64,000 nucleotides of DNA from contig BMVA01000003.1 in NCBI GenBank assembly GCA_014650475.1, positions 434,001-498,000 on the forward strand. The letters run 5' to 3'. Within the stretch, counting starts at the first letter, position 1; each line of letters opens with the position of its first letter. The position numbers and the translations under genes are program-made. Below, piece after piece: positions 9,002-16,253 of this stretch. The notes under the pieces are model-generated. The model worked only from the letters and a program-made list of their open reading frames with translations. It did not search any database and was not told where the DNA came from. This stretch comes from Streptomyces albogriseolus. GTDB lineage: Bacteria > Actinomycetota > Actinomycetes > Streptomycetales > Streptomycetaceae.

Positions 9002-10108
9002 TTAACTGACGAGCGCATCCGGCTTGCCCTTGCTGCGCGGCCGTTCCTCGACCATCTGACCCCAGACGATCAAGCGGTACTTGCTGGTGAACTCAGGTGT
9101 GCACGTGGTCAGCGTGATGTAGCGGCCCGGTCCGGTGAAGCCCGATCCCTTGGGCACCGGGTCGAGGACGCTGACGTTGCTCGGCGGCGTCACCGGCAGC
9201 ATCGACGCCGTCTTGTAGACGAAGTACTTGTCCTGCGTTTCCACGACGATCGGATCGCCCGGCTGCAGCCGGTTGATGTACCGGAACGGCTCCCCGTGCG
9301 TGTTGCGGTGCCCCGCCAGACCGAAGTTGCCGGTCTTGTCGTAGGGCATCGCCGTCTTCAGCGCGCCCTCCGCGTAGTGGCCGACCATGCCCCGGTCGAG
9401 CACCTTCTTGCTGCTGATGCCCTCGGCGATCGGGACCACCACGTCCAGCTTCGGTATGTGCAGCAGCGCGAAACCCTGCCCGGGCTCGAACGCGCCGGGC
9501 CTGCGCTCGCCGTTCTCCCAGTCCTGCTGGAGGTCGCTGGCCTCCTTGCCGGCCTGTGCCTGCGCCCGCACGTTCGTCCACCACAGCTGATAGGTGACGA
9601 ACAGCAGCATCAGCACACCGGTGGTGATGAACACCTCGCCGATGGCGCGGCTCGCCACGACCGCCGGGCCGGGCTTGCGCGCCCGTGCCTGGCGGCGCGC
9701 CTCGACCCGGGACAGCGGAGCCCGTGATGCCCCCTCAGAGGCCCCGTCACCTGCTCTTCCGGCCGGTGACCCGTCCCCCGCCTTGTGAGAGCCTCCACGG
9801 CGCCCGTGGCGCTTCCTGGCCGCCTTCCTGCGGGCCGCCCGGCCCCCGGTCGGCGGAGCCTCCTCACGCGCCGTCCGCGGGGGCGGGTCCGGGATGCGCA
9901 GCGCGACGGTCTCCTCGTCGACCGGCGGGAGCTGCGCGGTGGCGTCGTCGGCGCCGCCCGCGAAGGGGCCGGGCGTCGCCGCCTCGCCGTACCAGCCGTC
10001 CCCGTACGCACCCTGGACCCCGTACGGCTGCCCGCCGTACGAGGTGCCCTGGTCGCCGGCGCCGTACCCGTGGGCGCCGGACTCGCGCTCGGGGCGCAGC
10101 GCCGTCAC
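9002..10108 (-). CDS. srtE1: Class E sortase (SrtE1-like) with long cytoplasmic tail
   Basis: 368-residue class E sortase. The first ~160 residues are hydrophilic, Gly/Tyr/Pro-rich and then Arg-rich, ahead of one membrane helix. The sortase domain carries His in LAGHRNTHG, Cys in TLTTCTPEF and Arg in SKYRLIVWG. The GTG start overlaps the trpG stop by GTGA, so it is translationally coupled to it. S. coelicolor has the same tandem pair, both acting on LAXTG proteins and chaplins. No substrate with a sorting signal was noticed in this window. Confidence 0.93.
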   Translation of the reverse strand: MTALRPERESGAHGYGAGDQGTSYGGQPYGVQGAYGDGWYGEAATPGPFAGGADDATAQLPPVDEETVALRIPDPPPRTAREEAPPTGGRAARRKAARKRHGRRGGSHKAGDGSPAGRAGDGASEGASRAPLSRVEARRQARARKPGPAVVASRAIGEVFITTGVLMLLFVTYQLWWTNVRAQAQAGKEASDLQQDWENGERRPGAFEPGQGFALLHIPKLDVVVPIAEGISSKKVLDRGMVGHYAEGALKTAMPYDKTGNFGLAGHRNTHGEPFRYINRLQPGDPIVVETQDKYFVYKTASMLPVTPPSNVSVLDPVPKGSGFTGPGRYITLTTCTPEFTSKYRLIVWGQMVEERPRSKGKPDALVS

Positions 10109-10743
10109 GCCGAGGACCTGCCCACCACCGGGGCGAGCCCCGCGGACCTCGCCACCGCGTCCGGGTCACCGCACTCCGCGAGCCAGTTGGCCAGCATCCG
10201 GTGGCCGTGCTCGGTCAGCACCGACTCGGGGTGGAACTGCACCCCCTCCACCGGGAGCTCACGGTGCCTCAGCCCCATCACGATGCCGTCCTCGGTGCGG
10301 GCCGTGACCTCCAGCTCGGCCGGCACCGTGGCCGGCTCGGCGGCCAGCGAGTGGTACCGGGTGGCGGTGAACGGGGAGGGCAGCCCGGCGAAGACGCCCT
10401 TGCCCTCGTGCGTCACCGGGGAGGTCTTGCCGTGCAACAGCTCGGGGGCGCGGTCGACGACACCGCCGTAGGCCACCTGCATCGACTGCATGCCGAGGCA
10501 GACGCCGAAGACGGGCACACCGGTCGCGGCGCAGTGCCGCACCATGTCCACGCAGACTCCGGCCTTTTCGGGGGTCCCGGGGCCGGGGGACAGCAGCACG
10601 CCGTCGAAGCCGTCCTGGGCGTGGCCCGTCGACACCTCGTCGTTGCGCAGGACCTCGCACTCGGCGCCCAGCTGGTACAGGTACTGGACCAGGTTGAAGA
10701 CGAAGCTGTCGTAGTTGTCGACGACGAGAATGCGCGCGCTCAC
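10105..10743 (-). CDS. Glutamine amidotransferase, anthranilate/aminodeoxychorismate synthase component II
   Basis: 212-residue class I glutaminase that supplies ammonia to a chorismate-using synthase (TrpE or PabB, not in this window). The nucleophile is Cys82 in FGVCLGMQ; the catalytic His-Glu pair is in QFHPES; LSPGPGTP forms the oxyanion strand. GTG start overlaps the upstream stop by GTGA and its own stop overlaps the srtE1 start the same way. The same gene occurs at this position in mycobacteria, where it is named trpG. Whether it serves folate or tryptophan synthesis cannot be told from sequence. Confidence 0.92.
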   Translation of the reverse strand: MSARILVVDNYDSFVFNLVQYLYQLGAECEVLRNDEVSTGHAQDGFDGVLLSPGPGTPEKAGVCVDMVRHCAATGVPVFGVCLGMQSMQVAYGGVVDRAPELLHGKTSPVTHEGKGVFAGLPSPFTATRYHSLAAEPATVPAELEVTARTEDGIVMGLRHRELPVEGVQFHPESVLTEHGHRMLANWLAECGDPDAVARSAGLAPVVGRSSA

Positions 10744-10901
10744 TGGTTGTCCACCGTCACATCGTTGAAGGGCAGCAGCGGCTCCGCCCACGGGAAGACG
10801 TACTGGAAGAGGACGTAGACCACGACGGCGATCAGCACGAGTGAGATGAGTGCCCTCACCCATCCGTTGCCCGGCAGATGCCGCCAGATCCAGCTGTACA
10901 T
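10740..10901 (-). CDS. Small single-helix membrane protein
   Basis: 53-residue protein starting MYSWIWRHLPGN, with one strong hydrophobic segment (~residues 15-36) and a short acidic tail. ATG follows GGAAGGGAC. It is the first gene of the minus-strand operon small protein-trpG-srtE1-srtE2, joined to trpG by a GTGA overlap. A small protein at this place is found in the same context in other streptomycetes. Function unknown; position suggests an envelope role. Confidence 0.8.
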   Translation of the reverse strand: MYSWIWRHLPGNGWVRALISLVLIAVVVYVLFQYVFPWAEPLLPFNDVTVDNQ

Positions 10902-11072
10902 GCCGTCCCTTCCGTCGTACCACGGCACCTGACCCACGCCGTACGCCACCAGACTAACGGCGCAACGCCCTCTGTTTCCCGGCCTCCACAGGCTGTGTGA
11001 CAAGCCGACCGGTCCGCTGTAGGCACCCCTGAGTACGTGCCGCGGGGCCGATCGCCTCGATAGCGGGCGCAT

Positions 11073-11086
11073 GTTCCACGTGAAAC
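11073..11086. promoter_or_regulatory. parS-like site, one mismatch
   Basis: GTTCCACGTGAAAC differs from the GTTTCACGTGAAAC palindrome at one position. It lies between the DUF881 gene and the trpG operon. Likely a weaker ParB nucleation site. Confidence 0.6.
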
Positions 11087-11110
11087 CGGCCGGGCGGGGG
11101 ACGGCGGGTG

Positions 11111-11893
11111 TCAGTCCAGGGGTTCGGCGTAGTGCAGGTCCACCGTGCCGGAGTAGCCGGGCAGGGTCGTGGTCCCCTCGTCCTCGACCTTCCAGCCGAG
11201 GCCGTAGACATTGACGTAGACCATGTAGTTCTGGATCGCGGGCGAGGCGGCGAGCGCCTTCTTCAGCTTCTCCGGCTCCCCGACCGCGGTGATCGTGTAC
11301 GGCGGCGAGTAGACGCGGCCCTGGAGGATCAGGGTGTTGCCCACGCAGCGGACGGCGCTGGTGGAGATCAGCCGCTGGTCCATCACCTGGATGCCCTCGG
11401 CGCCGCCCTGCCACATGGCGTTCACCACGGCCTGGAGGTCCTGCTGGTGGATGACCAGGTAGTCCGGCTGCGGCTCGGGATAGCCGGGGAGCTTGGCGGT
11501 GGCGTCCGGCGGCGCGTCGTTCAGCGTGACGGTGACCGCCTCGCCCTTCAGCTCCTGGGTGCCGGCGCGCTCCTCCAGCGCGGCCAGCTTGGCGTCCTCG
11601 GCCTCGGTGCTGCCGTCGTCCCGCTCGGCGAGGGCTTCTATGTCCTTGCGCAACGCGCCGTTGGACTCGTCGAGCTCGGCGTTCTTGCGGCTGCGCTCGT
11701 GGATCAGGTCGGACAGCTTCAGCAGGGAGGCGTCCGTGCGGATGTTGGTGCCCTTGGCCGTGTCGAAACTGACGAAGAAAAGGAGGCCCGCGAGGGCGAA
11801 GATGCCCGCGGTGAGCACCCGCACCGGACGCGGACGGCGTGGGCGGGCCGCGGGACTGGATTCCGTCCCCGGGAAGTCGGCAGAATTGCTCAA
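11111..11893 (-). CDS. DUF881 family membrane protein
   Basis: 260 residues: Arg/Pro-rich cytoplasmic N terminus, one membrane helix (~25-45), a coiled-coil-like stretch (~60-115), then a globular DUF881 domain (~115-260). The gene sits between crgA and the trpG operon as in mycobacteria, where it is one of the conserved division-neighbourhood genes. The best start is TTG at 11893, preceded by AAGGAG and a closer AAGGG; no ATG or GTG gives a better site. Function is not established; the membrane-coiled-coil layout suggests a structural role at the septum or cell wall (inference). Confidence 0.88.
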   Translation of the reverse strand: MSNSADFPGTESSPAARPRRPRPVRVLTAGIFALAGLLFFVSFDTAKGTNIRTDASLLKLSDLIHERSRKNAELDESNGALRKDIEALAERDDGSTEAEDAKLAALEERAGTQELKGEAVTVTLNDAPPDATAKLPGYPEPQPDYLVIHQQDLQAVVNAMWQGGAEGIQVMDQRLISTSAVRCVGNTLILQGRVYSPPYTITAVGEPEKLKKALAASPAIQNYMVYVNVYGLGWKVEDEGTTTLPGYSGTVDLHYAEPLD

Positions 11894-12033
11894 CGTACCC
11901 TTATCTCCTTCGGCGCCGTAGAAGCACTACGCTAACGGACGCCCGGGGGAGCACTCAGAGTCCCCTTGTACGCTGCCCCGAGCCCGACCCAGACCCTGCG
12001 CGGCCACGCAGCGCATCGACAGGAGAGACCCTC

Positions 12034-12288
12034 GTGCCGAAGTCACGTATCCGCAAGAAGGCCGACTACACGCCGCCGCCGGCCAAGCAGACGGCCGCGA
12101 TCAAGCTGACCAACCGCGCCTGGGTCGCGCCGGTGATGCTGGCGCTGTTCCTCATCGGCCTGGCCTGGATCGTCGTCTTCTACGTCACGGACGGCTCGCT
12201 GCCCATCGACCAGCTGGGCAACTGGAACATCGTGGTGGGCTTCGGCTTCATCGCCGCCGGGTTCGGCGTCTCCACGCAGTGGAAGTAG
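12034..12288 (+). CDS. crgA: Cell division protein CrgA
   Basis: 84-residue membrane protein with a basic N terminus ([15 protein letters not shown]) and two hydrophobic helices (~32-52 and 63-81). CrgA controls timing of FtsZ ring formation and sporulation septation in Streptomyces and links FtsZ to PBPs and CwsA in mycobacteria. GTG start has AGGAG eight bases upstream. Divergent from the DUF881 gene with 140 bases between the starts. A cluster of DnaA boxes follows its stop. Confidence 0.95.
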   Translation: MPKSRIRKKADYTPPPAKQTAAIKLTNRAWVAPVMLALFLIGLAWIVVFYVTDGSLPIDQLGNWNIVVGFGFIAAGFGVSTQWK

Positions 12289-12590
12289 CGCCGGACCGGG
12301 CTCCGCGCACGGCTTCGGCCGGGCGCTGAGCCCTGCCCTGCCCGGAGGGGTTCACAGCTCTGGGCAGGGTTATCCCCTGAGTTATCCACAGCCCTTGTCC
12401 ACATGTGGATAGGCGACCCGATCTGTGGATAACCCCCTCCGGGGTTGACGCCGGTGTGACAGAAACACCACCAACCGAAAGCCTGTTCGTATACAGCCTG
12501 ACCTGCGGAAACAGCGGTCAGCAACCGGATCCGGCACGCTTCTCGCACGGTGTGCACAAGATCCGGCACCGTCTGTGGACAAACTCCGGC
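12289..12590. promoter_or_regulatory. Extra-origin DnaA-box cluster
   Basis: 302-base gap between the convergent ends of crgA and the rhomboid gene. It holds consensus DnaA boxes: TTATCCACA at 12382-12390, TTGTCCACA at 12395-12403, CTATCCACA on the minus strand at 12404-12412, TTATCCACA on the minus strand at 12424-12432, and TTGTCCACA on the minus strand at 12574-12582. A one-mismatch copy lies at 12551-12559 and a partial one at 12370-12378. These match the consensus better than most boxes in oriC. The region may titrate DnaA or regulate initiation. No gene is visible. Confidence 0.75.
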
Positions 12591-13478
12591 TCAGGTGAGC
12601 TGCGCGGTCCTCACCAGCGTGATCAGCACGACCAGGCCCAGCACCAGCGCACAGGTGCCGTACTGGACCAGCGCCCGCCGCCCACGCGGGGCGTGCACCA
12701 TCGCGTAGCCGACGACGACACCGGCGACCAGCCCGCCGATATGGGCCTGCCAGGCGATGCCGCTCCAGCTGAAGGTGATGACGAGGTTGATCACCAGCAG
12801 CGCGATGATCGGCCGCATGTCGTAGCGGAGGCGGCGCATCAGCACGGCCGTCGCACCGAACAGCCCGAAGACCGCGCCCGACGCGCCGAGCGAGGCCGTG
12901 CTCCCCCCGGCCAGCAGATACGTCAGGGCGCTGCCCGCGAGACCGGAGATCAGATACAGCGCGAGATAACGCGCCCGGCCGAGATGCTGTTCCAGCGGGC
13001 CGCCCAGCAGCCACAGGCTGAGCATGTTGAAGCCGATGTGCCAGGGTTCCTCGTGCGTGAACATCGAGGTCCCCAGGCGGTACCACTCGCCGTCCGCAAC
13101 GCCCTGGGTAGGCATGAACGGCGCCGGCGGCCAGGCCCCCACCAGGTAGAGATCGGCCAGCAGCGACTTCTCGATCGTCACGGCGAGGAACACCGCGACA
13201 TTGATCCCGATGAGGATCTTGGTCACCAGCCGGGGGTCCGCGGCGATGCTCCCGCCGGCCAGCGTGCGGGGCATGGAGGCGGACGGCGCGTGCCCCGTGC
13301 CCCCGCCGCCGCGGACGCACTCCGGGCACTGGAAGCCGACCGAGGCCTCGACCATGCACTCCGGGCAGATCGGCCGCTCGCACCGGGTACAGCGGACACC
13401 GGTCTCGCGGTCCGGGTGGCGGTAACAGCCCGGGACGCGCTGGGCGTCCTGCCGGCCGCCGGCGGCCTGCTCGTCCAT
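12591..13478 (-). CDS. Rhomboid intramembrane serine protease with N-terminal zinc ribbon
   Basis: 295 residues. The first ~60 carry Cys/His pairs (CYRHPDR, CTRCERPICPECM, CPEC) like a B-box or zinc ribbon. A rhomboid domain with six or more helices follows, with catalytic Ser in GASGAVFG and catalytic His in WQAHIGG. The WHIGFNMLSLW segment matches the rhomboid HxxxN region. It cleaves transmembrane helices within the membrane; the substrate is unknown. Located downstream of ppiA on the same strand, as in mycobacteria. Confidence 0.93.
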   Translation of the reverse strand: MDEQAAGGRQDAQRVPGCYRHPDRETGVRCTRCERPICPECMVEASVGFQCPECVRGGGGTGHAPSASMPRTLAGGSIAADPRLVTKILIGINVAVFLAVTIEKSLLADLYLVGAWPPAPFMPTQGVADGEWYRLGTSMFTHEEPWHIGFNMLSLWLLGGPLEQHLGRARYLALYLISGLAGSALTYLLAGGSTASLGASGAVFGLFGATAVLMRRLRYDMRPIIALLVINLVITFSWSGIAWQAHIGGLVAGVVVGYAMVHAPRGRRALVQYGTCALVLGLVVLITLVRTAQLT

Positions 13479-13507
13479 GAGATCCCCTAGGTCGTTGGGA
13501 AAGCCCC

Positions 13508-13537
13508 GCCCCGCCCATCCTTACGGATGAGCGGGGC
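13508..13537. terminator. Hairpin terminator after ppiA
   Basis: Arms GCCCCGCC-CATCC and GGATG-A-GCGGGGC pair over 13 positions with one mismatch around TTAC. It lies 44 bases beyond the ppiA stop on the minus strand and upstream of the rhomboid start. Confidence 0.7.
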
Positions 13538-13580
13538 GATTGGTTCCCTTGGAGGCTTTCGCACCCGGGGAGCGAAGGAC

Positions 13581-14108
13581 TCAGCCCTCGCGGATCTCGA
13601 CCGACTCGATGACCACGTCCTTCACCGGACGGTCGGTGCGCGGGTTGGTCTGCGTCGAGGCGATGGTGTCGACGACCTTCTGGCTGGCGGCGTCGGTGAC
13701 CTCGCCGAAGATCGTGTGCTTGCGGTTCAGCCAGGCCGTCGGGGAGACAGTGATGAAGAACTGCGAGCCGTTGGTGCCCGGGCCCGCGTTGGCCATCGCC
13801 AGCAGGTAGGGCTTGTCGAAGCGCAGGTCCGGGTGGAACTCGTCCCCGAACTGGTAGCCGGGACCGCCGGTGCCGTTGCCCAGCGGGTCACCGCCCTGGA
13901 TCATGAAACCGCTGATCACCCGGTGGAAGACCGTGCCGTCGTAGAGCTTGTCCGTGGTCTTCTGCCCGGTCTGGGGGTGCGTCCACTCCCGCTCGCCCTT
14001 GGCGAGCTCGACGAAGTTCTTGACCGTCTGCGGCGCGTGGTCCGGGAAGAGCTGGACCTGGATGTCGCCGTGATTGGTCTTCAGGGTGGCGTAAAGCTGC
14101 GTAGCCAC
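13581..14108 (-). CDS. ppiA: Cyclophilin-type peptidyl-prolyl isomerase
   Basis: 175-residue cytoplasmic cyclophilin that interconverts cis and trans prolyl bonds. Active-site signatures FHRVISGFMIQGGDP, NGSQFFITV and HTIFGEV are all present, with no signal peptide. GTG at 14108 has GGAAGG six bases upstream. The same gene lies between crgA and the gyrase region in mycobacteria. A hairpin follows its stop. Confidence 0.95.
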   Translation of the reverse strand: MATQLYATLKTNHGDIQVQLFPDHAPQTVKNFVELAKGEREWTHPQTGQKTTDKLYDGTVFHRVISGFMIQGGDPLGNGTGGPGYQFGDEFHPDLRFDKPYLLAMANAGPGTNGSQFFITVSPTAWLNRKHTIFGEVTDAASQKVVDTIASTQTNPRTDRPVKDVVIESVEIREG

Positions 14109-14446
14109 GATGTGCCTTCCGTTGTCTTTCCGTGACTCCCTGATCCTCGCACGGACCGGCCGCGCAGTCGCCCGGCCTCCGTACCCCCGGGGGCGTCCCG
14201 GGCCGTACCGCTCGCGGAAACCGTCACGAGTTCTTCCGCGCCGCGGGCGCATCGTGCCGATCCGTGGCATCGTCGGCGACAAAGACCCGTTGCACCGTAT
14301 TCGCCCTCTTGCCCTCGATATCGCCGTCGGTCACCGAGGGCGGCACCCGTTCGCCCGTCCACGCATGCCGCGCGCCGACCCGGCAGGCATGATCCGGAAA
14401 AGGGTGGAAAGTCGAAATACCGTACGCCACCGAGGAGGAGGAACTC
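14109..14446. other. Divergent intergenic region ppiA / DUF5324
   Basis: 338 bases with the 5' ends of both flanking genes facing outward, so at least two promoters are expected. I could not assign -10/-35 elements. The only marked signal is GAGGAGGAGG just before the start at 14447. No RNA gene or extra ORF with convincing coding character is seen. Confidence 0.5.
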
Positions 14447-15166
14447 GTGACCCGCATCGACAGCGTGCGCGCCGCGACCGGTTCGGCGAAGGACAGCGTG
14501 CTGCACGCCGCGGAAGTGGTGGCGCCCTACGCCGACACGGCCAAGGTCAGGGCCGCACACTACGCACAGGAGGCCCGCGTACGGCTCGCGCCCAAGGTGA
14601 CGCAGGCCGCGGAGCAGGCACGCGTGGCCGCGGAACAGGCGCGCGTGCAGTACGACGCCCGTGTGCAGCCGTACCTGGAACAGGCCCGGACCCACGTGCC
14701 GCCGAAGGTCGACAAGGCCGCCCACCAGGCCGCCGTCCGCACGCGCCTCGCCGCGCGCCAGGCCGCGGAGTACTCCCGGCCAGTGCTCGAGCAGGCGGTG
14801 GCCGCCGCCGGTCCCGCCCGGGAGGAGGCCGCGGCCAGGAGCGCGGCCGCGCTCGCCGCTCTGCGGGGCCAGGTCACGGCCCGGCAGATCCAGAAGCTCG
14901 TGCGCAAGCAGCAGCGGCGGGCCGCGGCCGGCCGTGCGGCCAAGGTCGTGCTGATCGTGGGCGCCGTGGCAGGAGGCGCCTACGCCGCCTGGAAGTGGTG
15001 GGACAAGCAGGCCAACCCCGACTGGCTGGTGGAACCGCCGGCCGCGACGGACGTGTCCGGCTCGACCACCCTGACCTCCGTGGACGGCAGCGACGTGGGG
15101 ACCCTGGACCCCGAGGTCGCGGCCAAGGAGGCCGAGGAAGAGGCCGCCAAGCGCGACGAGGAGTGA
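14447..15166 (+). CDS. DUF5324-like membrane protein with Ala-rich helical repeats
   Basis: 239 residues, very rich in Ala, Gln, Arg and Glu. Residues ~20-150 form heptad-like amphipathic helices (repeats such as EQARVAAEQARVQ), suggesting an extended coiled coil. A single membrane helix follows (~165-182), then an acidic Ser/Thr tail. GTG start with GAGGAGGAGG upstream. Streptomyces proteins of this layout at this locus are grouped as DUF5324; function unknown. A near-perfect hairpin and then a parS site follow the stop. Confidence 0.82.
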   Translation: MTRIDSVRAATGSAKDSVLHAAEVVAPYADTAKVRAAHYAQEARVRLAPKVTQAAEQARVAAEQARVQYDARVQPYLEQARTHVPPKVDKAAHQAAVRTRLAARQAAEYSRPVLEQAVAAAGPAREEAAARSAAALAALRGQVTARQIQKLVRKQQRRAAAGRAAKVVLIVGAVAGGAYAAWKWWDKQANPDWLVEPPAATDVSGSTTLTSVDGSDVGTLDPEVAAKEAEEEAAKRDEE

Positions 15167-15205
15167 CCGCAGAAGCTGACCGTCAGCACGAGGAACGGCG
15201 CGAAC

Positions 15206-15248
15206 GACGCGGCGGGACAGAGGAATTGGCCCTCTGTCCCACCGCGTC
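15206..15248 (+). terminator. Hairpin terminator after the DUF5324-like gene
   Basis: 18-position arms with one mismatch, core GGGACAGAGG pairing with CCTCTGTCCC, 40 bases after the stop. The parS site begins at the next base. Confidence 0.75.
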
Positions 15249-15262
15249 GTTTCACGTGAAAC
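15249..15262. promoter_or_regulatory. parS site
   Basis: Perfect GTTTCACGTGAAAC, a ParB-binding centromere site, placed exactly between two terminator hairpins. Confidence 0.92.
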
Positions 15263-15302
15263 AAGACCCCTCACACCGCGTTTCCGCAGGCGGAGGGGTC
15301 TT
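15263..15302 (-). terminator. Terminator of tRNA-Ala
   Basis: Ten-base stem AAGACCCCTC with GAGGGGTCTT and an inner GC-rich stem, beginning a few bases past the 3' end of the tRNA on the minus strand. Confidence 0.7.
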
Positions 15303-15307
15303 CTCTG

Positions 15308-15380
15308 TGGAGCCTAGGGGAGTCGAACCCCTGACATCTGCCATGCAAAGACAGCGCTCTACCAACTGAGCTAAGGCCCC
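15308..15380 (-). tRNA. tRNA-Ala (anticodon TGC)
   Basis: 73-base cloverleaf. Acceptor GGGGCCT pairs with AGGCTCC with one G-U; D arm contains GCTCAGTTGGTAGAGC; the anticodon loop is TTTGCAT, giving TGC; the T arm reads AGGGGTTCGACTCCCCT; discriminator A. The 3' CCA is not encoded, so it must be added by the CCA enzyme encoded at 51.9 kb. Confidence 0.96.
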
Positions 15381-15562
15381 GGAGGGAATGCGTCCACCAG
15401 GACAAACACATCCCGGCAGGCGTCCGGGACAAGAGTACCGGGTCCCCCCGGGGATTCCGCAAAAAGATTGGGGGTCCCCGTGACCAACCACTCTCCGTAA
15501 GATGCGTGGCGTGGTTCGCTCTAGCGAACCCACGGTTCATGGGGAAGCGATGGGGAGACGCA

Positions 15563-16111
15563 ATGGACGCCGCACAGCAGGAAGCCACCGCCAGAGCGCG
15601 GGAACTGCAGCGGAATTGGTACGGGGAGCCGTTGGGGGCGCTCTTCCGTAGGCTCATAGACGACCTGGGTCTCAACCAGGCCCGTCTGGCGGGGGTGCTC
15701 GGACTGTCCGCGCCGATGCTGTCGCAGCTGATGAGCGGCCAGCGGGCGAAGATCGGCAATCCGGCGGTGGTCCAGCGCGTGCAGCTGCTCCAGGACCTGG
15801 CGGGGCAGGTCGCGGACGGCAGCGTCAGCGCGGCCGAGGCCACGGAGCGCATGGAGGAGATCAAGAAGTCCCAGGGGGGTTCCGTCCTCACCAACACCAC
15901 GACCACCACGAGCAGTTCAGGTGCTCCCACGGTCAAGCGCGTGGTCCGTGAGATCCAGTCCCTGCTGCGTTCGGTGGCGGCCGCCGGCGACATCCTCGAC
16001 GCCGCGGACTCCCTCGCACCCGCCCACCCGGAGCTGGCGGAGTTCCTCCGGGTCTACGGCGCCGGCCGCACGGCCGACGCGGTCACGCACTACCAGGCGC
16101 ACCAGAGCTGA
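15563..16111 (+). CDS. Helix-turn-helix DNA-binding protein
   Basis: 182 residues. A Cro/C1-type HTH lies at ~25-75 (DLGLNQARLAGVLG then LSAPMLSQLMSGQRAK). The rest is helical and Thr/Ser-rich in the middle (TNTTTTTSSSG), with no recognised domain. ATG at 15563 has GGGGAG five bases upstream; an earlier in-frame start at 15506 lacks one. It begins about 180 bases from the oppositely oriented tRNA-Ala and is followed by a kinase gene on the same strand after 142 bases. A local transcription regulator is likely; target unknown. Confidence 0.85.
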   Translation: MDAAQQEATARARELQRNWYGEPLGALFRRLIDDLGLNQARLAGVLGLSAPMLSQLMSGQRAKIGNPAVVQRVQLLQDLAGQVADGSVSAAEATERMEEIKKSQGGSVLTNTTTTTSSSGAPTVKRVVREIQSLLRSVAAAGDILDAADSLAPAHPELAEFLRVYGAGRTADAVTHYQAHQS

Positions 16112-16253
16112 CGCACCACCCCGGCGGCCGAAGGGGGCTCGGCCGCCGGTGACACGTGAGGGCCGGGGGGACACCGGGGCACAGGGGGAGTCGCACCGCT
16201 CGGCGTGGGGGAGAGACAGGGGGACACCTCAGGGGGAGGAGCGACGCACAGTC

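Noticed and set aside
15563..16111. HTH gene as antitoxin of a toxin-antitoxin pair
   Set aside because: No small toxin-like gene adjoins it; neighbours are a tRNA and a kinase.
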